NCBI GenBank assembly: GCA_900545335.1
Contig: UQYP01000009.1
Location: 1 to 64,000, forward strand
Direction of reading: 5' to 3'
DNA: 64,000 bases
Source of the DNA: an uncultured Sutterella sp.
Lineage (GTDB): Bacteria > Pseudomonadota > Gammaproteobacteria > Burkholderiales > Burkholderiaceae_F
Each line of letters starts with the position of its first letter. The first letter of the stretch is position 1. The position numbers and the translations under genes were made by a program. This document shows positions 16,568-24,527 of this stretch, piece after piece. Below the pieces are notes generated by a model. The model was not told the DNA's origin, did no database searches, and saw only the letters and a list, made by a program, of their open reading frames with translations.

Positions 16568-17251
16568 TCACAAAATTTTTTCAGAGTTCTTGTCACGTTT
16601 TTTTAGACGCGGTTCAAAAAGCATGGCGCCTCCCATGGCAGCTGTCCATGGACCCTTGACGTTATCTTGGGGGTGCCAGTGTTGGGCCGCATCCTCGCTT
16701 ACGTAGAAGCCTTTGTCGGTTTGAGCAAATAATTTGTCACCCAAGCCATCGAGCGCCACAAACATACCTAATTCTTTGCTGATAAAGCGGGGATGCCAAA
16801 ATTTACCTTCCTGACTAGAAACATAAATGCCTTTTTCGCAGGCAGCAAACAATTTTCCTTGGAAATGTAGCAGTGAGAAAAAATGTCCGCAGGCTTTTCC
16901 ATCGTATTTGAGGCGCCAGCGAGAGCCCGAAGAGGCTTGGAAAATAGCGTCATTCGTGCAAGCATAAAGCATATTTTCGTAGCTTTCGATGTCAACGAAT
17001 TCTGCGCCTTTGCGTTGGGGACTGACTAGGGTGAATTGAGCGGAGTCAGTAGGGGAGCTATAGATGCCAGAATCAGTCACTAGAAACAGTAACTCTCGAT
17101 GAAAAGTTAAGCCCCGAAGTGCTCCGAGCGGATGGTTTTCATCCTCAAAAAAGATGGACCACGTTTGGCGAAAATCATGGCTGATTTCGACTCGGTTAAA
17201 GAGATAGTTAAGTCGAAAGGAAGCGTCCGGAGCGTCAATAACTAAAGGCAT
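16568..17251 (-). CDS. Unknown protein with four to five Asp-box/BNR-like repeats
   Basis: I do not recognise a named family. The 227-residue product has no signal peptide or membrane segment. It is built of repeats about 40 residues apart: TDSGIYSSPTDSAQF (~59-73), TNDAIFQASSGSRW (~99-112), CEKGIYVSSQEGKFW (~138-152) and TDKGFYVSEDAAQHW (~178-192). An extra Asp-box-like SHDFRQTW lies near the N-terminus (24-31). The Asp-box consensus S-x-D-x-G-x-x-W is only partly kept. The pattern predicts a small beta-propeller of the sialidase/BNR/photosystem-assembly type, probably non-enzymatic. It is the first gene of the operon with rph-rdgB-hemW (12-base gap to rph). The C-terminus ends in a Lys/Arg-rich tail. 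Confidence 0.75.
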   Translation of the reverse strand: MPLVIDAPDASFRLNYLFNRVEISHDFRQTWSIFFEDENHPLGALRGLTFHRELLFLVTDSGIYSSPTDSAQFTLVSPQRKGAEFVDIESYENMLYACTNDAIFQASSGSRWRLKYDGKACGHFFSLLHFQGKLFAACEKGIYVSSQEGKFWHPRFISKELGMFVALDGLGDKLFAQTDKGFYVSEDAAQHWHPQDNVKGPWTAAMGGAMLFEPRLKKRDKNSEKIL

Positions 17252-17316
17252 TCTTTTTTATTTCCAAAAATATTCGTGCAATTTTAAATCAAAGGCAGGA
17301 TACAGGAAATTAACCA

Positions 17317-17343
17317 TTGATTACACAAGCAAAGATTAATCAA
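17317..17343. repeat. Inverted repeat TTGATTA-N13-TAATCAA
   Basis: Perfect 7-base arms, 13-base spacer, about 65 bases before the minus-strand start codon at 17251. Candidate regulator site in the shared promoter region; half-sites resemble FNR/CRP-family half-sites but the spacing is not that of an FNR box. Confidence 0.35.
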
Positions 17344-17502
17344 AAGAACAAACTAAGAAGTCTGAATCGAGAAATTCTTGTGCGACATAACAAAAATACA
17401 ATTTCTTTTATATATCAAGCAAATAGATTTTTCAAAAAGAACTTTTGCTTCTCTAGGTGTTGTTAAAAAGATACACTAACAAATGGAAAAACATTCTTTA
17501 AT

Positions 17503-17531
17503 TTGACACGGGGGGGGGTATGTGGTAGGAA
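17503..17531 (+). promoter_or_regulatory. Porin 1 promoter with nine-G tract in the spacer
   Basis: Perfect -35 TTGACA (17503-17508), then C and nine consecutive G (17510-17518) inside a 17-base spacer, then TGG (17523-17525) and TAGGAA (17526-17531), which together form an extended -10 of moderate match. The present tract length gives an optimal 17-base spacing, so the promoter reads as on. Change of one or two G would shift spacing to 15, 16, 18 or 19. The same architecture controls porA of Neisseria meningitidis. Confidence 0.65.
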
Positions 17532-17615
17532 AATTCCAGACAGCAAAGCGAATGTCTTGAGAGATTTGCTTTCACTCTTACAAAAGAAAGATGTCTTTTT
17601 AAAGGAATATCTATT

Positions 17616-18806
17616 ATGAAAAAGACTTTAGCTGCTGTCGCTGTTCTCGGCGCTTTTGCCGGCTCTGCTATCGCTGCCGACGTTACTCTTTATGGTCGTA
17701 TCGATGAAGGTTTGCTCTATCAACGCGTTGACGCTGACCAACCTCATCAATCTGCCGATAACTCTTGGGGTCTTGAATCCGGCAACATGACGGGTTCCCG
17801 TTTCGGTATCAAGGGTTCTGAACAAATCTCTGAAGATTTGACGGTTTCTTTCACGTTGGAACAAGGCTTTAACCCCGATGACGGTTCTTTCGGTGACGAT
17901 GACCGCATGTTCAACCGTGAAGCTAGCTTGCGCGTGACGACTGCCTATGGTGAATTGGGCTTTGGTCGTATGGGCCGTATCTTAAGTGATGCTGGTACGT
18001 ACGGTCAACGTGGTCAATTCATCCTGGGCTCCAGCTGGGGTGGAATGACTGGTGGTACGGAAATTATCACGGATAAGACCTCCTCTCGTTTGGACAACAT
18101 GATCACCTATAAGTCCCCGACATTTGGTGGTGTGACTGTTTATGCTCAGTATGCTGGTGGTGACACGGCTAAGGCTGGCAGTGAAGAAGAAAACACCTCC
18201 AAGACTGATCGTTACTATGGCTTAGTTGCTGTTGGTCAATGGGGCGCTTTGAGTGGTATGTTGGGTGTTGAACAAACCAACTATAAGTCTTACGTTGCCT
18301 CTCATTCTTCTGTAATCGGTGAAACTGCTGGCGGTGAAGCTGTTTACGGACCGAATGATCAAAAGACGTATGATGGTACGGACCCTGATGATTCCGTCGG
18401 CGTTGAAGCTTCTGTCGCTTACGATTTCGGTGTTGTCAAGACCTCTTTGACGGGTCGTTATTTCAAGGACGCAAACGACTTTAACACGATCGTTGATAGT
18501 GAATCCATCGGTAAGATCGATGGTTACGGTATCAAGGTCGCTGCTGCTGCTCCGGTCTTTGGCGGTAACCTCCAAGGTATGCTTGGTTACATGAGCGCTG
18601 AAACTGCCGATACGACCGCTACCAACGATAAGGAAGTTGATCGTTACACGGTTGCTGTGACATACGATTATCCGCTGAGCAAGCGTACCAAGTTGTACAC
18701 GGCTGCCTCCTACACGAAGGATGACTTCAAGGATAACGTCGACAGCACGAAGGATCACAAGCCTAACAATACCGCCTTCATGTTCGGTATGGCTCACTAC
18801 TTCTAA
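17616..18806 (+). CDS. Outer-membrane porin, paralogue 1
   Basis: Trimeric general-diffusion porin of the betaproteobacterial (Neisseria/Bordetella-like) family. Signal peptide MKKTLAAVAVLGAFAGSAIA with cleavage before ADVTLYGRID. The conserved early strands include SWGLESGNMTGSRFGIKGSE and ASLRVTTAYGELGFGRMGR; a constriction-loop region follows (FILGSSWGGMTGGTE). The C-terminus ends AFMFGMAHYF with a terminal Phe, the usual signal for the BAM complex. 396 aa. AAAGGA is 11 bases before the ATG. It is followed by an almost identical-looking paralogue, and its promoter carries a poly-G tract. Strong codon bias suggests high expression. Substrate selectivity cannot be read from sequence. Confidence 0.95.
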   Translation: MKKTLAAVAVLGAFAGSAIAADVTLYGRIDEGLLYQRVDADQPHQSADNSWGLESGNMTGSRFGIKGSEQISEDLTVSFTLEQGFNPDDGSFGDDDRMFNREASLRVTTAYGELGFGRMGRILSDAGTYGQRGQFILGSSWGGMTGGTEIITDKTSSRLDNMITYKSPTFGGVTVYAQYAGGDTAKAGSEEENTSKTDRYYGLVAVGQWGALSGMLGVEQTNYKSYVASHSSVIGETAGGEAVYGPNDQKTYDGTDPDDSVGVEASVAYDFGVVKTSLTGRYFKDANDFNTIVDSESIGKIDGYGIKVAAAAPVFGGNLQGMLGYMSAETADTTATNDKEVDRYTVAVTYDYPLSKRTKLYTAASYTKDDFKDNVDSTKDHKPNNTAFMFGMAHYF

Positions 18807-18823
18807 TCTGAGAAGTCTTCTAA

Positions 18824-18865
18824 TCTGAATTAGACAGTTTTCTACTACCTTCTGTCTGATTTAGA
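18824..18865 (+). other. Long hairpin just after the porin 1 stop codon
   Basis: TCTGAATTAGACAG (18824-18837) can pair over all 14 positions with CTGTCTGATTTAGA (18852-18865), two of them wobble pairs, loop of 14. It has no T-run and sits immediately before the true terminator, so a 3' mRNA-stabilising role is likelier than termination. Confidence 0.5.
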
Positions 18866-18875
18866 CTTAGTTGTG

Positions 18876-18915
18876 AAGCGGGTTCAAGGAATTATTTCTT
18901 GGATCCGCTTTTTTG
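18876..18915 (+). terminator. Rho-independent terminator of porin 1
   Basis: AAGCGGGTTCAAG pairs with CTTGGATCCGCTT over 13 positions (two wobble), loop GAATTATTT, followed by a T-rich run. Confidence 0.88.
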
Positions 18916-19081
18916 TTGTAAAAAAACAACTATGTAAATTCATGTTTAATTTTATTGAAATATGTAAGTAAATCATAGAATTAAGAGGTATTTTTTGGAT
19001 TCATCAATAAGGGCACAACAAGTAGGTAAGAATCTCATTTGTTTGACTTAGTTCTTTAATGCGAGCAACAATGCAACTCAA

Positions 19082-19128
19082 GCAGAAAGTATTCTGCGTT
19101 TTCCTCTAGAGGAAAAACAATTTGTTTT
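19082..19128 (+). repeat. Three back-to-back palindromes in the porin 2 leader
   Basis: GCAGAA-AGTA-TTCTGC (19082-19097), the perfect 18-base palindrome TTTTCCTCTAGAGGAAAA (19099-19116), and AAAACA-ATT-TGTTTT (19114-19128), all within 70 bases before the ATG and followed by AAGGTAG as ribosome-binding site. In RNA these would form consecutive hairpins just upstream of the ribosome-binding site; in DNA the 18-mer could be an operator. Confidence 0.6.
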
Positions 19129-19150
19129 TTCATATAAAAAGGTAGTAATT

Positions 19151-20326
19151 ATGAAAAAGACTTTAGCTGCAGTCGCCGTGCTCGGCGCATTTGCCGGCTC
19201 CGCTTTCGCTGCCGACGTTACTCTTTATGGTCGTGTTGATGCTGGCTTGCTCTATCAACATCAAGATGCTGATATCCAAGGTCAAGACGCTGAAGACACA
19301 TGGGGTCTTGAATCCGGCAATATGACGGGCTCTCGCTTCGGTATCATGGGTTCTGAACAAGTTACCGATGGTGTTACCGTTAGCTTCAAATTGGAAAACG
19401 GTTTCAAGTCCGACACGGGTAATCAGGGCAATAGCGACAAGATGTTCGATCGTGAAGCCAGCTTGCGCGTGACGACCGCCTACGGTGAAATCGGTGTTGG
19501 TCGTATGGGCCGTATCTTGAGTGATGCTGGTACATATGGTCAACGTGGTAACTTCATCATTGGTTCCAGCTGGGGTGGAATGACCGGTGGTACGGAACTT
19601 ATTTCTGACAGAACCGATTCTCGTTTGGACAACATGATCACCTATAAGTCCCCGGAATTTGCTGGTGTGACCGTTTTGGCTCAATACGGTATGGGCGACC
19701 AAGGTGAAGAAAACACCTCTTCTACGGACCGCTACTATGGTATCGCTGCAGTCGGCCACTGGGGTGCTTTGAGCGCTATGTTGGGCTTTGAACAAACCAA
19801 CTATCAATCCTACTTCGCCGAAACTGACAATGTTTGGGGTGAAATGGATAATGGCGAATGGGGCATTACGACAGCTGGCAAACCTGCTCACGGCGAAGAT
19901 CAGGACGACTCGATCGGTGTTGAAGCTTCTGTGGCTTATGACTTTGGCTTCGTGAAGACGGCTATGACGGCTCGTTACTTCAAGGATGGTAACGACGTCA
20001 ACCAAATCAACGACGCTTATGAAGACTATCTGGGTCGTATCGACGGTTATGGCGTGAAGTTGGCTGCTGCTGCTCCGGTTCTTGGCGGTACCGTTCAAGG
20101 TATGGTCGGCTACATGGATGCTGAAACCGCTGACGTGACGTTGGAAAACGACAAGGACTTCAAGCGCTACACCGTTGCTTTGACGTACGAGTATCCGTTG
20201 AGCAAGCGCACGAAGTTGTACACGGCTGCTTCTTACACGAAGGACGAGTACAAGGACAATATCGAAGACACGAAGGCTGAACCGACGAACACCGCCTTCA
20301 TGTTCGGTATGGCTCACTACTTCTAA
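19151..20326 (+). CDS. Outer-membrane porin, paralogue 2
   Basis: Same family as porin 1: signal peptide MKKTLAAVAVLGAFAGSAFA, mature start ADVTLYGRVD, and the same conserved strands and C-terminal MAHYF. Many stretches are nearly identical at nucleotide level (for example the region coding QRG-FI-GSSWGGMTGGTE and SRLDNMITYKSP), while the surface-loop regions differ. That is typical of paralogues kept similar by gene conversion with loops under diversifying selection. 391 aa. AAGGTAG precedes the ATG. It has its own terminator and a structured leader, so the two porins are separately regulated. Confidence 0.95.
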   Translation: MKKTLAAVAVLGAFAGSAFAADVTLYGRVDAGLLYQHQDADIQGQDAEDTWGLESGNMTGSRFGIMGSEQVTDGVTVSFKLENGFKSDTGNQGNSDKMFDREASLRVTTAYGEIGVGRMGRILSDAGTYGQRGNFIIGSSWGGMTGGTELISDRTDSRLDNMITYKSPEFAGVTVLAQYGMGDQGEENTSSTDRYYGIAAVGHWGALSAMLGFEQTNYQSYFAETDNVWGEMDNGEWGITTAGKPAHGEDQDDSIGVEASVAYDFGFVKTAMTARYFKDGNDVNQINDAYEDYLGRIDGYGVKLAAAAPVLGGTVQGMVGYMDAETADVTLENDKDFKRYTVALTYEYPLSKRTKLYTAASYTKDEYKDNIEDTKAEPTNTAFMFGMAHYF

Positions 20327-20369
20327 TCTGATCGTATAAGTTTTTGACTTATTGATTAGTTAAAAGTTT

Positions 20370-20400
20370 GGCCTCGGTGGTTTTCCATCGAGGCCTTTGT
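20370..20400 (+). terminator. Rho-independent terminator of porin 2
   Basis: GGCCTCGGTGG/CCATCGAGGCC, 11-bp stem with one wobble, TTTT loop, followed by TTTGTATTATTT. Confidence 0.85.
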
Positions 20401-20576
20401 ATTATTTAAAACGGTCTAGTTCAGTTCCAAGCGTCCTAAACTCTTCTAGAAGAATCGTTTTAAATTCGAAACAACGAATTTATCGCTAACCAATTTCAAC
20501 CTCTTCAAGTTCAAGGTTTTGTTGGAAATTGTGAAAGCTTCTTTTCAAAGGACTAAACAAAGGAATTCGTTTAAGT

Positions 20577-20585
20577 TGCTATACT
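20577..20585 (+). promoter_or_regulatory. Extended -10 promoter of miaB
   Basis: TGCTATACT matches TGnTATAAT in all but one base; start expected near 20592, leaving a ~65-base leader before the GTG at 20657. It is flanked by TTAAG/CTTAA arms (20571-20587). No clear -35. Confidence 0.5.
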
Positions 20586-20656
20586 TAACGACTTCCTTTG
20601 ATTAACAACAATTTGTTTTCATTAAACAAATAACTTTTGTGCAACGGATGTAAACC

Positions 20657-21985
20657 GTGACCGCGAAAAAAATTTACCTTCGCAGCTTTGGCTGCCAAAT
20701 GAACGAGTACGACTCTGAAAAAATTGTTGACCTGATGGTTGCAAATGGCTACGAGCATACCGAGAAAGTTGAGGATGCTGACCTCGTTGTTTTAAATACT
20801 TGCTCCATTCGTGAAAAGTCACAGGAAAAAGTATTTTCTGAATTGGGTCGTATTCGCGATACCAAACGAGAAGCGCACAAAGATGAGATGATGATCGCTG
20901 TGGGCGGGTGTGTCGCCAGTCAGGAAGGCAAAAAGATTTTGTCTCGCGCACCGTATGTCGATATCGTCTTTGGACCACAAACGCTTCACCGCTTGCCAGA
21001 TATGGTGAAAAAGGTAGTCGAAACGCATAAACCGCAAGTCGATATTCGCTTCCCTGAAATTGAAAAGTTTGACCATCTGGCAGAGCCCCACGCACGAGGC
21101 GCTACCGCCTTCGTTTCCATTATGGAAGGCTGCAGTAAGTACTGCTCTTATTGTGTAGTGCCCTATACGCGAGGTGAGGAAATCTCTCGTCCGATGGCCG
21201 ACGTCTTAATTGAAGTAGCTAAGTTAGCCGCGCAAGGCGTCAAAGAAGTGACGCTTTTAGGACAAAACGTTAATGCCTACAGAGGATTGACACCTGATGG
21301 GGATATCGCAGATTTTGCGATGCTTTTGGAATATGTAGCAGAAATTGATGGTATTGAACGCATCCGCTATACGACGTCTCACCCGAAAGAATTTACCCAG
21401 CGTCTAATTGATGCCTACGGCAAGATCGACAAGCTTGTCAATCATGTTCATTTGCCTGTTCAGTCAGGTTCTGATCGGATTTTGGCAGCGATGAAGCGCG
21501 GCTACACTGTGCTTGAATATAAGTCGATTATCAGACGCCTGAAGGCCGTGCGACCCGACATTTCAATTGCAACCGATATCATTGTGGGTTTCCCCGGTGA
21601 AACTGAAGAAGACTTTGAGGCAACACTCAAACTCATGGATGATGTGGGCTTTGATGCCAGTTTCTCCTTTGTCTATAGCCGCCGTCCGGGGACGCCAGCC
21701 GCTTACCTAAAAGACGATACACCGCAGGAAGTGAAATTAAAGCGACTGCAGATTCTTCAAGCAAAAAATGACGCGAAAGCTACAGAAATTGCTCAGTCAA
21801 TGTTAGGCACTATTCAGCGTGTGCTCGTCATTGGTCCTTCTCGACGCGGACGCGGCATGATGGCTGCCCGAACAGACAACAATCGCATTGTGAATTTTGT
21901 GGGTGACGATACGTTGACCAACACAATGGTTAACGTCAAAATTACAGAAGTCAATCCCCATACCCTAGTGGGCGAGATGATTTAA
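20657..21985 (+). CDS. miaB: tRNA-2-methylthio-N6-dimethylallyladenosine synthase
   Basis: Radical SAM methylthiotransferase that converts i6A37 to ms2i6A37 in tRNAs reading U-starting codons. The N-terminal UPF0004 domain holds three cluster cysteines (FGCQMN, NTCSIRE, VGGCVAS). The radical SAM motif is CSKYCSYC (~160-167), and a TRAM domain closes the protein. 442 aa. The start is GTG, supported by alignment of [16 protein letters not shown] with the family and by GGA 8-10 bases upstream. It leads the miaB-phoH-ybeY-corC-lnt run. Confidence 0.95.
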   Translation: MTAKKIYLRSFGCQMNEYDSEKIVDLMVANGYEHTEKVEDADLVVLNTCSIREKSQEKVFSELGRIRDTKREAHKDEMMIAVGGCVASQEGKKILSRAPYVDIVFGPQTLHRLPDMVKKVVETHKPQVDIRFPEIEKFDHLAEPHARGATAFVSIMEGCSKYCSYCVVPYTRGEEISRPMADVLIEVAKLAAQGVKEVTLLGQNVNAYRGLTPDGDIADFAMLLEYVAEIDGIERIRYTTSHPKEFTQRLIDAYGKIDKLVNHVHLPVQSGSDRILAAMKRGYTVLEYKSIIRRLKAVRPDISIATDIIVGFPGETEEDFEATLKLMDDVGFDASFSFVYSRRPGTPAAYLKDDTPQEVKLKRLQILQAKNDAKATEIAQSMLGTIQRVLVIGPSRRGRGMMAARTDNNRIVNFVGDDTLTNTMVNVKITEVNPHTLVGEMI

Positions 21986-21994
21986 GATAAATCT

Positions 21995-22990
21995 ATGGCA
22001 GAAGAAAAATTTCTATCACTCAATTTAGATATCAGCAACACGGCCTTAGCGAGTCTTGTGGGGCCGATGGATGCTAATTTGCGCCAAATTGAGGTGATAT
22101 TGGATGTGTCCATTTCCCGTCGAAATAATCAGTTTCGGATTGCAGGAGACGCAGAAAAAGCTCGAGATGCTTTAAATGCGTTGCAAACACTGGCACTTCG
22201 GGCTGAAAATTCAGCCGAGGAATTGACTACTGACGATGTGCAGCTTTTTTTTGTTGGAGAAAACGCTAAAAAGCTCGATGGTGATTCCCCCACAGCTCCC
22301 GTGCTTCATACGAAAAAACGAGAACTTCAGGGGCGTACACCCCGGCAAAATGACTACATCCAAGCGATTTTAGATAACGACATCGCCTTTGGTATTGGAC
22401 CGGCTGGAACCGGTAAAACATATCTGGCGGTAGCGGCTGCAGTGGATGCATATGAACGAGATCGGGTTGAGCGTATCATTTTGACACGTCCTGCGGTGGA
22501 GGCAGGGGAGCGTTTGGGCTTTTTACCAGGGGATCTTTCTCAAAAAGTAGATCCTTATTTGCGGCCGCTCTACGATGCGCTTTTTGATTTGTTGGGTTTT
22601 GATAAAACTCAGCGGCTTTTAGAGCGCCAGACAATTGAAATTGCGCCTTTAGCCTATATGCGCGGCAGAACATTGAATAATGCTTTTGTCATTTTGGATG
22701 AAGCGCAAAATACGACGCCAGAGCAAATGAAAATGTTTTTAACGCGTATTGGGTTCGGTTCTAAAGCGGTGATCACGGGGGACGTGACGCAAATTGACCT
22801 CCCACGCGGCACAAGATCTGGGTTGGTTGAAGCTCAAAATGTACTCGCAGGAGTCAGAGGAATAGCGATGACTTACTTTACCGCGGCTGACGTTGTGCGC
22901 CATCCGCTTGTGGCCAGAATCGTTGAGGCGTACGCTAAAGCTGATGAAAGGCGTCATTTGGCTAAATTGGCTAAAGGGATCGAAGAATAA
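21995..22990 (+). CDS. ybeZ: PhoH-like ATPase (YbeZ)
   Basis: Cytoplasmic P-loop ATPase, functionally linked to YbeY in rRNA and RNA metabolism. An N-terminal KH-like segment (residues ~30-70) precedes the PhoH domain, with Walker A GPAGTGKT and Walker B VILDEAQNTTPEQMKM, and the ITGDVTQIDLP sensor stretch. 331 aa. It lies 9 bases after miaB and 3 bases before ybeY, the standard ybeZ-ybeY arrangement. Confidence 0.94.
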   Translation: MAEEKFLSLNLDISNTALASLVGPMDANLRQIEVILDVSISRRNNQFRIAGDAEKARDALNALQTLALRAENSAEELTTDDVQLFFVGENAKKLDGDSPTAPVLHTKKRELQGRTPRQNDYIQAILDNDIAFGIGPAGTGKTYLAVAAAVDAYERDRVERIILTRPAVEAGERLGFLPGDLSQKVDPYLRPLYDALFDLLGFDKTQRLLERQTIEIAPLAYMRGRTLNNAFVILDEAQNTTPEQMKMFLTRIGFGSKAVITGDVTQIDLPRGTRSGLVEAQNVLAGVRGIAMTYFTAADVVRHPLVARIVEAYAKADERRHLAKLAKGIEE

Positions 22991-22993
22991 AAA

Positions 22994-23473
22994 ATGTCGA
23001 AAAAGAAACTGCAGTTAAATGTTTTTGAACACGGGCACTTTAAGTTGCCTTCTGCCAAAAAGATGAAAAAGTGGGTGCGAGCCGCTATTGAAAGGCCAAC
23101 GGAGCTTAACGTCATGTTTGTCGGTGAGCAGGAAGGCCGTGAAATGAATGCTCAATACCGTCATAAAGATTATGCGACCAATGTTTTGACATTCGATTAT
23201 CAGCACGAGCCTGTGGCAGTTGCTGATTTAGTCATTTGTGTGCCCGTGTTGGTAAAAGAAGCCAAAGCTCAAAACAAATCTTTTGATGAGCACTTAGCAC
23301 ACTTACTCATTCATGGAACGCTTCATGCACACGGTTATGATCACATGGAATATGCAGAAGCAAATGTCATGGAAGATAAGGAGATTGGGGCACTATTAAA
23401 GTTGGGTTTTGATAATCCTTACGAAGATCGCATTTTGCTTAAAGGTAAAAAACTGAAACTGCACTTCAAGTAA
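22994..23473 (+). CDS. ybeY: Endoribonuclease YbeY (16S rRNA 3' maturation)
   Basis: Metal-dependent RNase needed for 16S rRNA 3'-end maturation and ribosome quality control. The zinc-binding H-x3-H-x5-H motif is in HGTLHAHGYDH (about residues 113-123). TNVLTFDYQ and the preceding NAQYRHKDYATNV are also conserved. 159 aa. The gap to phoH is 3 bases. Confidence 0.95.
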   Translation: MSKKKLQLNVFEHGHFKLPSAKKMKKWVRAAIERPTELNVMFVGEQEGREMNAQYRHKDYATNVLTFDYQHEPVAVADLVICVPVLVKEAKAQNKSFDEHLAHLLIHGTLHAHGYDHMEYAEANVMEDKEIGALLKLGFDNPYEDRILLKGKKLKLHFK

Positions 23474-23640
23474 ACAAAGACTGCATTGAAGCCTAATGCA
23501 TAAAAATCGTTTGGTGTTTGTTGCTTTAGCTCGTAAGCAGTTTAAGGTCAACCTTTGATCAATCATTGAGTCCGGGTTGAGCAAGTCAGACAAAAGACTG
23601 ATAACATTAAACTTCTCGTTGTTATTTAAAACCAAAATTC

Positions 23641-24522
23641 ATGAGTACTGAACCACCGCTTAAGGCGGGAACATCAAAACACCGCACTTTTTTTGAACGC
23701 CTCTCAGGCGTTTTCCACACGCCCACGCGTGAAGACTTCATTGATACGCTTCACGAAGCCAACGAACAAAAACTCATCGACGATTCCGCCCTTAAGATGA
23801 TGGAAGGCGTGATGCAGTTCTCCAACCTTAGAGCCTGTGATCTGATGGTGCCTCGCTCACAGATGCAGGTGGTGGATTTAAGTGAGAGTAAAGACGTGTG
23901 GTTACCTCAGATGATTGAGGCCGGTCACTCTCGTTTTCCGGTTATTTTGGACGATGATCGAGACAATGTCATCGGTATTTTGCACGCAAAGACAATTCTA
24001 CGTGTGTTGGTTGATCCGAATTTTAAGGCCCGTGATCATTTGCGAGCAGCAAAATTTATCCCAGAAAGCATGCCGCTCAATGATTTACTGCGTGACTTTA
24101 AACTTGAGCGCAATCACATGGCTATTGTGGTTGACGAGTTCGGCAGTGTTTCTGGCTTAATCACGATCGAAGATGTGCTGGAGCAAATTGTGGGTGAAAT
24201 TGATGATGAATTTGACGACGTCAATGAAGACGCAGATAACATCCTCGAAGATCCCAAACATGGTTGTTGGCGCGTGAAGGCACTGACGGAAATCGAACAG
24301 TTCAATGAATTTTTCTCTACTGAAATCAACACCGATGAGGACTGCCATTGCGAAACAATCGGAGGCCTGATTGCTGACCGTCTTGAACACATGCCAAAGA
24401 TCGGCGAAACCGTAGTGATCGAAGGATTTCGCTTTACGGTTTTGCGAGCTGACGAACGACAGGTACGGTTACTGAAAGTAGAAAAATTATCGGTGCAGGA
24501 ACCGGTTAAAAAAGAAGAATAA
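23641..24522 (+). CDS. corC: CorC/YbeX-type CBS-domain protein (Mg/Co efflux related)
   Basis: Soluble protein with a CBS pair (about residues 65-190: RACDLMVPRSQMQVVD, AGHSRFPVILDDDRDNVIGILHAK, GSVSGLITIEDVLEQIVGEIDDEFD). A C-terminal CorC/HlyC transporter-associated domain follows (~205-290). No membrane segments are present, as in E. coli CorC. 293 aa. It is separated from ybeY by 167 bases with a weak promoter-like pair (TTGAGC, 17 bases, GATAAC) and no obvious Shine-Dalgarno before the ATG. It overlaps no other gene and is followed within 5 bases by lnt. Confidence 0.9.
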   Translation: MSTEPPLKAGTSKHRTFFERLSGVFHTPTREDFIDTLHEANEQKLIDDSALKMMEGVMQFSNLRACDLMVPRSQMQVVDLSESKDVWLPQMIEAGHSRFPVILDDDRDNVIGILHAKTILRVLVDPNFKARDHLRAAKFIPESMPLNDLLRDFKLERNHMAIVVDEFGSVSGLITIEDVLEQIVGEIDDEFDDVNEDADNILEDPKHGCWRVKALTEIEQFNEFFSTEINTDEDCHCETIGGLIADRLEHMPKIGETVVIEGFRFTVLRADERQVRLLKVEKLSVQEPVKKEE

Positions 24523-24527
24523 AAGTG

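Larger units (their letters stand above)
17252..17615. other. Divergent intergenic region, 227-aa gene operon / porin 1
   Basis: AT-rich 364-base region holding the promoters of the minus-strand operon and of porin 1. It contains an inverted repeat TTGATTA-N13-TAATCAA (17317-17343), the poly-G promoter (17503-17531) and the porin leader with AAAGGA before the ATG. No gene is seen. Confidence 0.7.
18807..19150 (+). other. Intergenic region between the two porins
   Basis: 344 bases without a gene. It holds the hairpin and terminator of porin 1, then an AT-rich stretch, then the structured leader of porin 2. TTGACT at about 19040 is the best -35 candidate for porin 2, but no good -10 stands 16-18 bases from it. 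There is no poly-G tract here, unlike porin 1. Confidence 0.6.
20327..20656 (+). other. Intergenic region porin 2 - miaB
   Basis: 330 bases containing the porin 2 terminator, a 12-base palindrome TCTTCTAGAAGA (20452-20463), AT-rich sequence and the extended -10 promoter of miaB. No gene is seen. Confidence 0.6.

Noticed and set aside
19163..20317. Long minus-strand open frame (384 codons) opposite porin 2, and a similar one opposite porin 1
   Set aside because: Same cause: biased codons of the porins leave few stops in the antisense frame. The translation has no plausible motifs.
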